Positions 16,791 to 26,598 of a stretch of DNA of 64,000 nt are shown in pieces (position 1 is the first letter of the stretch; each line of letters begins with the position of its first letter). The notes under the pieces were generated by a model that ran no database searches, was not told where the DNA came from, and saw only the letters and a program-made list of their open reading frames with translations. Origin of the DNA: Sva-07 sp963710625 (lineage in GTDB: Bacteria; Actinomycetota; Acidimicrobiia; Acidimicrobiales; Ilumatobacteraceae); the NCBI GenBank assembly GCA_963710625.1, contig CAVQBG010000010.1, forward strand, positions 186,001 to 250,000, read 5' to 3'. Both the position numbers and the translations under genes were made by a program.

Positions 16791-17378
16791 ATGGGCATCG
16801 TGAATGATGTGCGCGACGACGGCCTCGGTGGGCTGTCACACAACGTCATCACCGGCAAACTCGAAGACCTCGTCAACTGGTCGCGGGCCCGTTCGTCGTG
16901 GCCGGCGTCGTTCGGCCTGGCCTGTTGCGCAATCGAGATGATGGCCACCGGAGCAGCGCACTACGACATCTCGCGCTTCGGCATGGAGGTGTTCCGTGCG
17001 TCGCCGCGCCAGGCCGACATCATGATCGTCGCCGGTCGGGTGAGCCAGAAGATGGCCCCGGTCCTCCGTCAGGTGTACGACCAGATGATGGAGCCGAAGT
17101 GGGTGATCTCGATGGGCGTGTGTGCGTCGTCGGGCGGGATGTTCAACAACTATGCGATCGTGCAGGGTGTCGACCAGGTCGTCCCCGTCGACGTGTACGC
17201 GCCGGGCTGTCCGCCGACGCCCGAAACCCTGATCCACGCGATCGAGACCCTTCACGGTCTCATCGAGACCGACCAGATCCTGAAGCGCCGTGACGAGACC
17301 GGTGCCGGTGCGAACGTGCACGTCGAGTACATCGAGCCGACCGGCGTGCCGGTGCTGCTCGGGACGAAGCAGCCATGA
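16791..17378 (+). CDS. nuoB: NADH-quinone oxidoreductase subunit B
   Basis: The 195-residue peripheral-arm subunit holds cluster N2, the last cluster before quinone. Ligand motifs are GLACCAIEMM (about residues 42-51), GVCASSG and APGCPPTPE. ATG 16791 has GAGGAG about 10 bases upstream. Its stop overlaps the nuoC start. Confidence 0.96.
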   Translation: MGIVNDVRDDGLGGLSHNVITGKLEDLVNWSRARSSWPASFGLACCAIEMMATGAAHYDISRFGMEVFRASPRQADIMIVAGRVSQKMAPVLRQVYDQMMEPKWVISMGVCASSGGMFNNYAIVQGVDQVVPVDVYAPGCPPTPETLIHAIETLHGLIETDQILKRRDETGAGANVHVEYIEPTGVPVLLGTKQP

Positions 17379-17893
17379 GCGACGACGTTCTCACCGACGC
17401 CCCCTCCGACGACTCGGCGACCGCACCGGAGGTCCACGGCTGCCCGGTCGTCGACTCGAACGGCCAGACGGTGCTCCACGTGCCGCGCGACCGCTACCTC
17501 GACGTCGTCAAGGTGCTCGCCGACGACGGCTACGCGATGTGCGTCGACCTCACCGCCGTCGACGGTCTCGAGCTCCCCGGACGTCGGCTGCCGTCCGGAG
17601 TGACACCGGAGCGCTTCGAGGTCGTCGTCAACCTCCTCGACATCCGCAATCGACGTCGACTCCGTCTCCGTGTCCAGGTCCCCGAGGACGATGCGGTCCT
17701 GCCGACGTTGTTCGATGTGCACCCGGGCACCGAGGCGATGGAGCGTGAGGTCTTCGACATGTTCGGCGTGTCGTTCGCCGACCACCCCGACCTCACCCGC
17801 ATCCTGATGCCCGAGGACTGGGTCGGCCATCCCCTCCGCAAGGACTACGACGTCGGTCGGATCCCGGTCCAGTTCAAGGAGGCGAACACATGA
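17375..17893 (+). CDS. nuoC: NADH-quinone oxidoreductase subunit C
   Basis: The 172-residue subunit ends with the family signature EREVFDMFGVSF followed by HPLRKDYDVGR, which packs against NuoD. The first 30 residues are acidic and poorly conserved. Both ends overlap neighbouring genes by 4 bases. Confidence 0.95.
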   Translation: MSDDVLTDAPSDDSATAPEVHGCPVVDSNGQTVLHVPRDRYLDVVKVLADDGYAMCVDLTAVDGLELPGRRLPSGVTPERFEVVVNLLDIRNRRRLRLRVQVPEDDAVLPTLFDVHPGTEAMEREVFDMFGVSFADHPDLTRILMPEDWVGHPLRKDYDVGRIPVQFKEANT

Positions 17894-19284
17894 GCGAGGC
17901 GACCATCGACGCCGCCGTCGACGAGGCGACCGGCGACGGAGAGCCCACCGACTTCTACGAACGTTCCGTCGCCGGCACCGACGAGGGCGATCAGCAGCTG
18001 CGTCCGCGCAGTGAACAGACCGCCAAGGAGCTGATGCGGGAGGTCGGCTCGGTGCTTCGCATGTCGGAGGCCGACGCGGCGATGCTCGGTGAGCTGCCCG
18101 ACGATCCCGACGACGATCAGACGATGATCATCAACATGGGTCCGCAGCACCCGTCGACCCACGGCGTGCTGCGTCTCATGCTGGAACTGCAGGGCGAGAC
18201 GGTGCTCCGGTGCAAGCCGATCATCGGCTACCTGCACACCGGAATGGAGAAGACCGCCGAACAGCTCACCTTCGCGCAGGGCGGCACGAACGTCACCCGG
18301 ATGGACTATCTGAGCCCGCTCGCCAACGAGCTGGTGTTCTCGATGGCCACCGAGAAACTGCTCGGCATCGACGGCGACATCCCCGAACGGGCCGTGTGGA
18401 TCCGCATGTTGCTCGCGGAGATGAACCGCATGAGCAGTCACCTGCTGTTCATGGCCACCAACGGCATGGACCTCGGAGCCGTGTCGATGATGATCTACGG
18501 CTGGCGCGAACGCGAGGAGGTGCTGCGGTTCTTCCAGGAGGTCACCGGCCTGCGGATGAACCACAACTACATCCGCCCGGGCGGTCTCGCTGCCGACCTG
18601 CCGCCCGGTTGGCGCGACGGGGTCCTGCGGATCCTCGACATGCTGCCGGAGCGTCTCGACGAGTACGACGTCCTGATGACGGGCCAGCCGATCTGGCGCG
18701 AGCGTCTCCAGGGCGTCGGTGTCATCACGCCCCAGGAAGCGTTGGCGCTCGGTGCCACCGGCCCGATCCTGCGCTCGACCGGAGTCGAGTGGGACCTGCG
18801 CCGCGATCAGCCGTACCTGCACTACGACGAGATGGACTTCGACGTCGTCGTCGGCTCCTACGGCGATGCCTTCGACCGCTACGCGATCAGGCTCGCGGAG
18901 ATCCGTGAGTCGATGAAGATCGTCCGACAGATCCTCGATCGGATGCCCGGCGGCGACTACCGGATCCAGGACAAGAAGGTCACGCCACCCCCGCGGGCGC
19001 GCATCGACGAGTCGATGGAGGCGCTGATCCACCACTTCAAGATCTTCACCGAGGGCTTCAAGGTGCCCGAGGGCGAGGTCTACGTCGGCATCGAGAGCCC
19101 CCGCGGTGAGATCGGCTGCTACATCGTCAGCGACGGTTCCGCCAACCCGTACCGGATGCACATGCGCGACCCGAGTTTCGTCAACATCCAGTGCCTGCCG
19201 CACATGATGCGTGGCGGTCTCGTCGCCGATGCGGTCGCCGTGATCTCCAGCGTCGACCCCGTGCTCGGAGGAGTGGACAGGTGA
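17890..19284 (+). CDS. nuoD: NADH-quinone oxidoreductase subunit D
   Basis: The 464-residue 49-kDa-type subunit forms the quinone pocket with NuoB. MGPQHPSTHGVLRL marks the start of the conserved domain near residue 82; the preceding roughly 80 residues are a polar extension. The region GEIGCYIVSDG and the final SVDPVLGGVDR match the family end. Confidence 0.96.
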   Translation: MSEATIDAAVDEATGDGEPTDFYERSVAGTDEGDQQLRPRSEQTAKELMREVGSVLRMSEADAAMLGELPDDPDDDQTMIINMGPQHPSTHGVLRLMLELQGETVLRCKPIIGYLHTGMEKTAEQLTFAQGGTNVTRMDYLSPLANELVFSMATEKLLGIDGDIPERAVWIRMLLAEMNRMSSHLLFMATNGMDLGAVSMMIYGWREREEVLRFFQEVTGLRMNHNYIRPGGLAADLPPGWRDGVLRILDMLPERLDEYDVLMTGQPIWRERLQGVGVITPQEALALGATGPILRSTGVEWDLRRDQPYLHYDEMDFDVVVGSYGDAFDRYAIRLAEIRESMKIVRQILDRMPGGDYRIQDKKVTPPPRARIDESMEALIHHFKIFTEGFKVPEGEVYVGIESPRGEIGCYIVSDGSANPYRMHMRDPSFVNIQCLPHMMRGGLVADAVAVISSVDPVLGGVDR

Positions 19285-19892
19285 GCAGACTCAGCGATCA
19301 CAACGTGCTCGTGGCGAAGGAGATCATCGCCCGGTACCCGAAGAAGAAATCGGCGCTGATCCCGCTCGTGCACCTGAGCCAGGAGCAGAACGGTTACGTC
19401 ACCGAGGACGCGATGCGTCACGTCGCCGAGTTGATCGACGTCACGCCGGCGGAGGTCTACGGCACGGCGTCGTTCTACGAGATGTTCCGCTTCGAGCCCA
19501 CCGGCAAGTACCTGATCAACATCTGCGGCACGATGTCGTGCCAGCTCATGGGGGCGGAGCAGCTGATGCACCACGCCGAGCACACGCTCGGCATCCGAGC
19601 GGGTTCCACCACGTCCGACGGCCTGATCACGCTGCAGCACGCCGAGTGTCAGGCGGCCTGCACCGAGGCGCCGACGCTGCAGGTCAACTACCGACACCGC
19701 TATCGGGTCACTCCGGAGGCGTTCGACCGGCTGGTCGACGACCTCCGCTCCGGCGCCCTCGACGATGTGGTCCCTCCCCACGGCACACTTGCCCGCAACC
19801 GCCAACAGATTCCCGCCGAGCGCTGGGTCGGTGCCCCCGACCCCGACGACGTCACGGAAGGACCCGCCTGGATCCAGGTGACCCCCGCATGA
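19281..19892 (+). CDS. nuoE: NADH-quinone oxidoreductase subunit E
   Basis: The 203-residue 24-kDa-type subunit binds a [2Fe-2S] cluster through CGTMSC and CQAAC (about residues 80-125), inside a thioredoxin-like domain. GTG 19281 overlaps the nuoD stop; the ATG-free frame upstream is Arg-rich and excluded. The C-terminal 40 residues are a polar extension. Confidence 0.95.
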   Translation: MSRLSDHNVLVAKEIIARYPKKKSALIPLVHLSQEQNGYVTEDAMRHVAELIDVTPAEVYGTASFYEMFRFEPTGKYLINICGTMSCQLMGAEQLMHHAEHTLGIRAGSTTSDGLITLQHAECQAACTEAPTLQVNYRHRYRVTPEAFDRLVDDLRSGALDDVVPPHGTLARNRQQIPAERWVGAPDPDDVTEGPAWIQVTPA

Positions 19893-21328
19893 GCACCGAG
19901 CACACCGAGAACACCGACCGCGTGGTCAGCCCGCTGCCGTGGGCTCCAGGGTTCTACCCGGGCGATCGCCCGCAGATCGTCACGTCGCGCTTCCAGTACG
20001 AGGACGGCCACACACTCGAGCGCTACCACGCGACCGGTGGCTACGAGGGCTTGCGCGCCGCACTGGCGAAGACCCCGGGCGAGGTGGCCGACGAGGTCAA
20101 GAACTCGACGTTGCTCGGCCGCGGTGGTGCCGGGTTCCCCGCGGGCGTGAAGTGGGGCTTCACCCCGGCGGGGGTGTGGCCGCGGTACCTCGTCGTCAAC
20201 GGCGACGAGTCCGAGCCGGGTACCTACAAGGACCGTCTCCTGATGGAGTGCGACCCACACCAGCTGATCGAGGGCTGTCTCATCGCGAGCTATGCAGCCG
20301 GCCTGTCGCAGTGCTTCCTCTACATCCGTGGTGAGATGCCGCTCGCCCACGAGCGCGTCGCCACTGCCCTCGACGAGGCGTATGCCGCCGGCTACATCGG
20401 CAAGAACATCCTCGGCACCGACTTCGGTGTCGACATCGTGCTCCACACGGGCGCGGGTGCCTACGTCGTCGGTGAGGAGACCGCCCTGATCGAATCGCTC
20501 GAGGGTGAACGAGGCATGCCACGGCTGAAGCCCCCGTACTTCCCTGCTGCGGTCGGCCTCTACGGGCAGCCGACGATCGTCAACAACGTCGAGACGCTCG
20601 CCAACCTGCCGTTCATCGCCAGGGAGGGGTCGGTCGCCTACACCGCGATCGGCACCGCCACCTCGCCGGGCACCCGCATGATCGCGGTCTCCGGCCACGT
20701 GAAGCGGCCGGGCGTCTACGAGATCGTCAACGGGTCCACGACGTTTCGTGACCTGCTGTACGGCGACGACTTCTGCCAGGGGATCCGCGACGGCAACGAT
20801 CTCAAGGCCTTCGTGCCCGGCGGCGGATCGGCCCCCTGGTTCACCGCCGACCAGCTCGACATCCCGTTCGAGGGTCCGCAGGCCGGCGCCGCCGGGTCGA
20901 TGCTCGGCTCGGGCGCGGTGATGGTGATGGACTCCACCACCGACATCCCGGCGGCGGCACTGTCGCTCGTTCGTTTCTACGCCCACGAGTCCTGCGGCAA
21001 GTGCGTCCCGTGTCGCGAGGGCGGAACGTGGTTGTATCGGCTCGTGCAACGAATCGTCGACGGTCACGGCACCGATGCCGACCTGCAGACGATCATCGAC
21101 GTCGGCCAGTCGATCTGTCCGGGGGAGATGCCGCATGCGTCGAGTGAGCGCCTCGGCCTCGATGCCGTGCCGTTCCCCTACAAGATGACCACGATCTGCT
21201 TCGTCGGCCCCTCCGCCTACGTGCCGATCCACTCCGCGATGACGTTGTTCCCCGAGGAGTTCGAAGCGCTGGTGACGCCTCGCGCGGAACGGCGCAGCAT
21301 CCCGGTGATGGCGGGAGCAGGCGAGTGA
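19889..21328 (+). CDS. nuoF: NADH-quinone oxidoreductase subunit F (NADH/FMN binding)
   Basis: The 479-residue subunit takes hydride from NADH. GRGGAGFPAG (about residues 74-83) binds FMN and NADH; the N3 [4Fe-4S] cluster ligands are in ESCGKCVPCREGG near residue 370 plus a later Cys in SICPGEMPH. ATG 19889 overlaps the nuoE stop. Confidence 0.96.
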   Translation: MSTEHTENTDRVVSPLPWAPGFYPGDRPQIVTSRFQYEDGHTLERYHATGGYEGLRAALAKTPGEVADEVKNSTLLGRGGAGFPAGVKWGFTPAGVWPRYLVVNGDESEPGTYKDRLLMECDPHQLIEGCLIASYAAGLSQCFLYIRGEMPLAHERVATALDEAYAAGYIGKNILGTDFGVDIVLHTGAGAYVVGEETALIESLEGERGMPRLKPPYFPAAVGLYGQPTIVNNVETLANLPFIAREGSVAYTAIGTATSPGTRMIAVSGHVKRPGVYEIVNGSTTFRDLLYGDDFCQGIRDGNDLKAFVPGGGSAPWFTADQLDIPFEGPQAGAAGSMLGSGAVMVMDSTTDIPAAALSLVRFYAHESCGKCVPCREGGTWLYRLVQRIVDGHGTDADLQTIIDVGQSICPGEMPHASSERLGLDAVPFPYKMTTICFVGPSAYVPIHSAMTLFPEEFEALVTPRAERRSIPVMAGAGE

Positions 21329-23793
21329 GCGCCGACACGCCAACCCCGGACGCCGACGTCGTGACCGACGAGGTCGTCGCCGACGTCGACGACGCCCACG
21401 AGGAGCTCGCAGCCGAGCCCGAACCGGAGCCGGACCCGAACGTCGTCACCCTGACGATCGACGGCCGCGAGGTCGCGGCCCGCAAGGGCGACATGGTGAT
21501 CGCGGCCGCTCTCGGCGCCGACGTCTACGTTCCGCACTTCTGCTACCACCCCCGCATGTCGCCCGTCGGCATGTGTCGCCAATGCATGGTCGAGGTCGAG
21601 GGGCCACGCGGCCCGATGATGGTCGTGTCGTGCATGACCCCGGTCGCCGACGGACAGGTCGTCCGCACCGACACCGAGCAGGTCACGCGCGCCCAGGAGG
21701 GCATGCTCGAACTGCTGCTCGCGAACCACCCGCTCGACTGCCCGGTCTGCGACAAGGGTGGCGAGTGCCCGCTGCAGGACCAGGCGTTCAGCCACGGTCC
21801 CGGCGAGAGCCGCTATGTCGAGTCCAAGCGCCACTACGAGAAGCCGATCCCGATCAGCGACCTGGTGTACCTCGACCGCGAACGCTGCATCCTCTGCGAC
21901 CGCTGCACCCGTTTCGCCGACGAGGTCGCCGGCGACAAGTTGATCCACTTCATCAGTCGGGGCAACAACACCCAGGTGATGACGTTCCCGGACGAGCCGT
22001 TCGTGTCGTACTTCTCGGGCAACACCGTGCAGATCTGCCCGGTGGGAGCGCTCACCGCCAAGCCCTACCGGTTCAAGGCCCGCCCATGGGACCTCGGTCA
22101 ACGCGAGTCGACCTGCACGACCTGCTCCGTCGGTTGCCGCACCGTGATCCAGTCGAGCCGCGACGAACTGTTGCGCTACCAGGGAGTCGACTCCGACCCG
22201 GTCAACTGGGGTTGGCTGTGCGACCGCGGCCGGTTCAACTTCGAGGCCGTCAACTCCGAGCACCGCCTCACGGCACCGATGGTCGAGACCGGCAACGGTC
22301 TCGTGGAGACCTCGTGGAGCAGCGCCCTCCGGGCGGCGGCGTCGATGGTCACCGACGCGTTGGCGGCCGGTGGCCCCGAGAGCATCGCGCTCCTGGGCGG
22401 CGCACGCGGCACCAACGAGGACGCCTACAGCTGGGCGCAGCTCGCCGACGCGATCGGCACGCCGTACCGGGACGCGCAACTCGGCGACGGGCTGCCGGTC
22501 GACATCCTCGGACTCGAGCGGGCCACGATCGACGACGCGGCCACTGCCGCCACCGTCATCCTGCTCGGCCCGGACCTCAAGGAAGAACTTCCGGTGCTGT
22601 ACCTCCGGCTGCGGGACGCGGCGGAGAAGCGCCGTAGCCGGATCATCGAGTTCTCGACCTTCGACACCGGAATGACTCCCTCTGCGTGGAACTCGCTGCG
22701 CTACGAGCCGGGTGCACAACAGGCCGTCGTCGCGAAGGCGCTCGCCGATCCCGAGATCGCCGAACAGATCGCATCGGGCGACGTCGTGATCGTCGCCGGT
22801 CGCCCCAACCTCGCGGAGTCGGCCGATGCCACGATGGCGGCCCTGCGGACGCTGCTCGACCGGATCCCGAGCGCGAAGGTGCTCCCCGCCCTTCGGCGCG
22901 GCAACGTCGTCGGGGCACTGTCGCTGGGGCTCGCACCCGCTGATACCGATCACGACGCGATGGCGATCCTGCGAGCCGCCGCGGAGGGACGCATCGAGCT
23001 GCTCGTGCTGCTCGGCGCCGACCCGCTCAACGACTGTCCCGATGCCGATCTCGCCCGCCGGGCGATCGCCGGAGCCAGGCGGGTGCTCGCCGTCGACACG
23101 TTCGCGTGTGAATCGGCCCAGCACGCGGACGTCGTCCTGGCGGCCTCTGCGTACGGAGAGAAGGCCGGCACGACGACCAACCTGGAAGGGCGTGTCACCA
23201 CGGTCGGCCAGCAGGTGACGGCCACCGGCACGAGCCGACCCGACTGGATGATCGCTGTCGAGCTCGGGCTGATGATCGGCGACCGTTCCTTCGCTGCCGA
23301 CCATCCGCTGCGTGGCGTCTCGACCGTCGACGACGTCACAGCGATCGTCGGGTCGAGCGTCGCGGCATTCGCGTTAGTGACGCCGGCAGCACTCGCCGAC
23401 TCCCCGAACGGCGTGCTCACGTCACCGACGGTGACGCCACTCGCCGACGTTGCTTTTTCCGCGCCGGGCCGGAACAGCTATGACTATCGGTTGGTGGTGA
23501 GCCGCAAGTTGTACGACCGGGCCGTGGGAACGCAGATGTCGCGTTCGCTCGTGAACCTCGCCCCCGGCTCGGCGATCCACGTCCATCCGCTCGATCTCGA
23601 CGCACTCGGTGTCGGCGAGGGCGACGACGTCAAGGTGGTCAGCGCGAAGGCGGCCACCGTGTTGCCGATCCGGGCGAACTCGATGGTGCCGCGCGGTGTC
23701 GTGTGGTCGCCGTTCAACCAGGCCGAGGGAACCATCGAGGACATCGTCGACGGCCGCACGCCGACCACCGACGTCAGGATCGAACGCGTCTGA
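21325..23793 (+). CDS. nuoG: NADH-quinone oxidoreductase subunit G
   Basis: The 822-residue subunit starts with a roughly 35-residue acidic extension. A [2Fe-2S] ferredoxin domain follows (FCYHPRMSPVGMCRQC), then CPVCDKGGECPLQD, CILCDRCTRF and CPVGAL for the [4Fe-4S] clusters. CTTCSVGC near residue 260 is the extra cluster site seen in some bacteria. The rest is a molybdopterin-oxidoreductase-like domain that no longer binds molybdenum in this family. GTG 21325 overlaps nuoF. Confidence 0.95.
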   Translation: MSADTPTPDADVVTDEVVADVDDAHEELAAEPEPEPDPNVVTLTIDGREVAARKGDMVIAAALGADVYVPHFCYHPRMSPVGMCRQCMVEVEGPRGPMMVVSCMTPVADGQVVRTDTEQVTRAQEGMLELLLANHPLDCPVCDKGGECPLQDQAFSHGPGESRYVESKRHYEKPIPISDLVYLDRERCILCDRCTRFADEVAGDKLIHFISRGNNTQVMTFPDEPFVSYFSGNTVQICPVGALTAKPYRFKARPWDLGQRESTCTTCSVGCRTVIQSSRDELLRYQGVDSDPVNWGWLCDRGRFNFEAVNSEHRLTAPMVETGNGLVETSWSSALRAAASMVTDALAAGGPESIALLGGARGTNEDAYSWAQLADAIGTPYRDAQLGDGLPVDILGLERATIDDAATAATVILLGPDLKEELPVLYLRLRDAAEKRRSRIIEFSTFDTGMTPSAWNSLRYEPGAQQAVVAKALADPEIAEQIASGDVVIVAGRPNLAESADATMAALRTLLDRIPSAKVLPALRRGNVVGALSLGLAPADTDHDAMAILRAAAEGRIELLVLLGADPLNDCPDADLARRAIAGARRVLAVDTFACESAQHADVVLAASAYGEKAGTTTNLEGRVTTVGQQVTATGTSRPDWMIAVELGLMIGDRSFAADHPLRGVSTVDDVTAIVGSSVAAFALVTPAALADSPNGVLTSPTVTPLADVAFSAPGRNSYDYRLVVSRKLYDRAVGTQMSRSLVNLAPGSAIHVHPLDLDALGVGEGDDVKVVSAKAATVLPIRANSMVPRGVVWSPFNQAEGTIEDIVDGRTPTTDVRIERV

Positions 23794-25028
23794 TGTTGGT
23801 TGCGATCGATCCGTTGCTCGAGGGTGGGCTGCTGTGGACGCCGTTGCTGATCCTGGTCGGCAAGGTCGTCTTCATCTTCGTCATCGGCCTCGTCGCCACG
23901 ATGTTCATGGTCTGGTACGAACGCAAGGTCGTCTCGGGCATGCAGAACCGCATCGGTCCGAACAAGGCTGGGCCGTTCGGCATGCTGCAGACGTTGGCCG
24001 ACGGCATCAAGGCGTTCTTCAAGGAAGACCTGTTGCCGAGTCGCGCCGACCGCGTCGTGTTCCGTCTCGCCCCCTTCCTGGCGTTCGTGCCTGCCTTCCT
24101 GCTGTGGGCGGTCATCCCGCTCGGCGGCGATTTCAGCGACGGCAACGACGGCACCGTCACCTGGTTCGGCGAGGTCACCCGAATCCAGCTGGCCGACCCG
24201 CCCGTCGGCATCCTGTGGGTCCTCGCGATGTCGTCGATCGGCGTCTACGGCATCATGCTCGCCGGGTGGTCCAGCGGCTCGAAGTATCCACTGCTCGGAT
24301 CGGTGCGCGCGTCGGCACAGATGATCTCCTACGAAGCGGCACTCGGGCTCAGCCTGGCCGCGGTGCTGCTGTCGTCGGGCACGCTGTCGACGGCGGGCAT
24401 CGTGTTCCAACAGAACAGCCTGGCCGACTGGAACGTCGTCTCGACCGGCATCGTGCCGTTCGTCATCTTCCTGATCGCGGTGACCGCGGAGCTCAACCGG
24501 CCGCCGTTCGACCTCGTCGAAGCCGAGCAGGAACTCGTCGGCGGCTTCAACACCGAGTACTCCGGCATCCGCTTCGCGCTCTTCTTCCTGTCGGAGTTCA
24601 TGAACGTCGTCACGATGTCGGCGATCATGGTCACCCTGTTCTTCGGCGGCCCCCAGCCACTGTTCGACATCCCGATCGTGCCGGGCGCGCTCGAAGGCAC
24701 GCTCTGGTTCGTCGCGAAGCTCTTCGTGTTCCTGTACCTGTTCGTGTGGCTGCGAGCGACGCTCCCACGGCTGCGCTACGACCAACTGATGGATCTCGGC
24801 TGGAAGGTACTGATCCCGATCTCGCTCGGCTGGTTCCTCCTGCTCGCCGCACTGCGGGAGTTCTCGCCCGACGGCGACGCGGCCGACAGCATCCGTGTGG
24901 TCCTGATCAGCTTCGTGGTGGCGGTCGTCGCGGTCTCCGTGTTCGGCGCTGCGCTCAAGGTGAGTGCACGCAATCGCTCCGCGGCCGCCGCTGCGTCCGA
25001 CGCCGTCAAGAAGGGAGTGACCACCTGA
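23793..25028 (+). CDS. nuoH: NADH-quinone oxidoreductase subunit H
   Basis: The 411-residue membrane subunit lines the quinone channel. It has ERKVVSGMQNRIGPNKAGP (about residues 43-61) and the acidic loop ELNRPPFDLVEAEQE near residue 230, both diagnostic. Eight or more helices are visible. ATG 23793 shares one base with the nuoG stop. Confidence 0.96.
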   Translation: MLVAIDPLLEGGLLWTPLLILVGKVVFIFVIGLVATMFMVWYERKVVSGMQNRIGPNKAGPFGMLQTLADGIKAFFKEDLLPSRADRVVFRLAPFLAFVPAFLLWAVIPLGGDFSDGNDGTVTWFGEVTRIQLADPPVGILWVLAMSSIGVYGIMLAGWSSGSKYPLLGSVRASAQMISYEAALGLSLAAVLLSSGTLSTAGIVFQQNSLADWNVVSTGIVPFVIFLIAVTAELNRPPFDLVEAEQELVGGFNTEYSGIRFALFFLSEFMNVVTMSAIMVTLFFGGPQPLFDIPIVPGALEGTLWFVAKLFVFLYLFVWLRATLPRLRYDQLMDLGWKVLIPISLGWFLLLAALREFSPDGDAADSIRVVLISFVVAVVAVSVFGAALKVSARNRSAAAAASDAVKKGVTT

Positions 25029-25705
25029 TGGGGTACCTCGAAGGATTCGGCGTCACGTTGCGCCAGCACCGGTTGTTCGGCGGCGAGCGCGTCACCACCG
25101 AGTACTCGGGTGGTCGGCGTGCCAAGAAGAAGCACGACGACGCTCGCGACGTCGACCACGACGAGAAGTTGCCGCGGCCCGAGCGCCTGCACGGCCGACA
25201 CGTGCTCAACCGGTACGAGGACGGCATGGAGAAGTGCATCGGCTGTGAGCTGTGTGCCGGCGTGTGCCCGGCCGACTGCATCTACGTCCGCGGTGCCGAC
25301 AACGACCCGGTCGATCCCACGTCGCCGGGCGAGCGCTTCGGGTTCGTGTACGAGATCAACTATCTCCGCTGCATCCACTGCGACATGTGCGTCGAGGCGT
25401 GTCCGACCGAGGCGATCACCGAGTCGAAGCTGTTCGAGTTCTCGTTCACGAACCGCAACGACGCGATCTACACCAAGGCCGAACTCGTCGTCGACGACAG
25501 CGGGATGCCGAAGAAGCTGCCCTGGGAGGACTGGCGCGAAGGTGACGACCTGCTCACGAGCGGGTGGATGCGCGCCACGGCGCCGTCGGGCGACGCCACC
25601 TTCGAGGGGGAAGTCGGCTGGAGCGGCGAGCTCGGCTACGGCGTCCGCGCTCCGGAGCCCGAGCAGTCCGTTCGCGACAAGACCGTCAAGCGGGTCGAGC
25701 GGTGA
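25028..25705 (+). CDS. nuoI: NADH-quinone oxidoreductase subunit I
   Basis: The 225-residue subunit carries clusters N6a and N6b in CIGCELCAGVCPADC (near residue 70) and CIHCDMCVEACPTEA (near residue 115). The Arg/Lys-rich N-terminus docks on the membrane arm. Its start and stop overlap nuoH and nuoJ. Confidence 0.96.
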   Translation: MGYLEGFGVTLRQHRLFGGERVTTEYSGGRRAKKKHDDARDVDHDEKLPRPERLHGRHVLNRYEDGMEKCIGCELCAGVCPADCIYVRGADNDPVDPTSPGERFGFVYEINYLRCIHCDMCVEACPTEAITESKLFEFSFTNRNDAIYTKAELVVDDSGMPKKLPWEDWREGDDLLTSGWMRATAPSGDATFEGEVGWSGELGYGVRAPEPEQSVRDKTVKRVER

Positions 25706-26283
25706 CCGACGCGACCTTCCTCGAGTACGTCGTCTTCTTCTCTGCCGCGGTCATGATCCTCGGCGGTGCGGTGGGCGTGATCACGATGAAGAACCCGGTG
25801 CATGCCGCACTGGGTCTCGTGCTCACGCTGTTCGGCGTCGCGGTCCAGTTCGTCGCCATGGAGGCGCACTTCCTCGCGGCGGTGCAGGTGATCGTGTACG
25901 CGGGCGCCATCGTGGTGCTCTTCCTGTTCGTGATCATGTTGCTCGGTGTCGACCAGTCGATGGACCTGTCGATCGAGCCGATCCCGATCCAGCGGCCGAT
26001 GGCGGCGATCATGGGGGTCGGTCTCGTGGGTCTGCTCGGCGCTGCCGTCGTGCGAGCGCGCGATGCGTCGTCGATCAATCCCGGCAGCGGGATCGCCACC
26101 GCCAACACCGATGTCGGCAACAGCGACGCCAACATCCAGCAGCTGGCAACCAATCTGTACGGTGACCACGTCTTCGCGTTCCAGCTCACGTCGGTGCTGC
26201 TCGTGGTTGCGGTCGCCGGCACGGTGCTCCTCACGCGCAAGTGGCCGCGTGAGCTCTCCGAGTCCGAGAGCAGCGACGCATGA
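25702..26283 (+). CDS. nuoJ: NADH-quinone oxidoreductase subunit J
   Basis: The 193-residue membrane subunit has five hydrophobic segments and the conserved helix segment AVQVIVYAGAIVVLFLFVIM. It starts with GTG 25702, overlapping nuoI by 4 bases. The last loop between helices 4 and 5 is polar. Confidence 0.95.
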   Translation: MTDATFLEYVVFFSAAVMILGGAVGVITMKNPVHAALGLVLTLFGVAVQFVAMEAHFLAAVQVIVYAGAIVVLFLFVIMLLGVDQSMDLSIEPIPIQRPMAAIMGVGLVGLLGAAVVRARDASSINPGSGIATANTDVGNSDANIQQLATNLYGDHVFAFQLTSVLLVVAVAGTVLLTRKWPRELSESESSDA

Positions 26284-26591
26284 TCGCCGCCATCGAGCCC
26301 ACCTGGTACCTCCTGCTCGCCTCGATGCTCTTCGGCCTCGGCGCGTTCGGGCTGTTGGTGCGGCGCAACCCGCTGATCATGTTCATGTGCATCGAGCTGA
26401 TGCTCAACGCCGCGACGCTGACGTTCGTGGCCTTCGCCACCGATCTCGGCGACATCAACGGGCAGACCGCCGTGTTCTTCGTGATGGTGGTCGCCGCCGC
26501 CGAAGTCGTGGTCGGACTGGGCATCATCGTGTCGATCCTGCGCCGTCGACCTGGTGCGACCGCCGACGACCTCGCGGAACTGAAGGGCTGA
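26280..26591 (+). CDS. nuoK: NADH-quinone oxidoreductase subunit K
   Basis: The 103-residue, three-helix antiporter-like subunit has the conserved glutamates in MCIELMLNAA and VVAAAEVVVGL. Length and layout match the family. ATG overlaps the nuoJ stop. Confidence 0.96.
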   Translation: MIAAIEPTWYLLLASMLFGLGAFGLLVRRNPLIMFMCIELMLNAATLTFVAFATDLGDINGQTAVFFVMVVAAAEVVVGLGIIVSILRRRPGATADDLAELKG

Positions 26592-26598
26592 CCGCGCC

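Noticed and set aside
19700..21343. 547-residue antisense frame over nuoF
   Set aside because: It is opposite nuoF, has no motif or signal, and shows Arg/Asp-rich low complexity; an artefact of GC skew.
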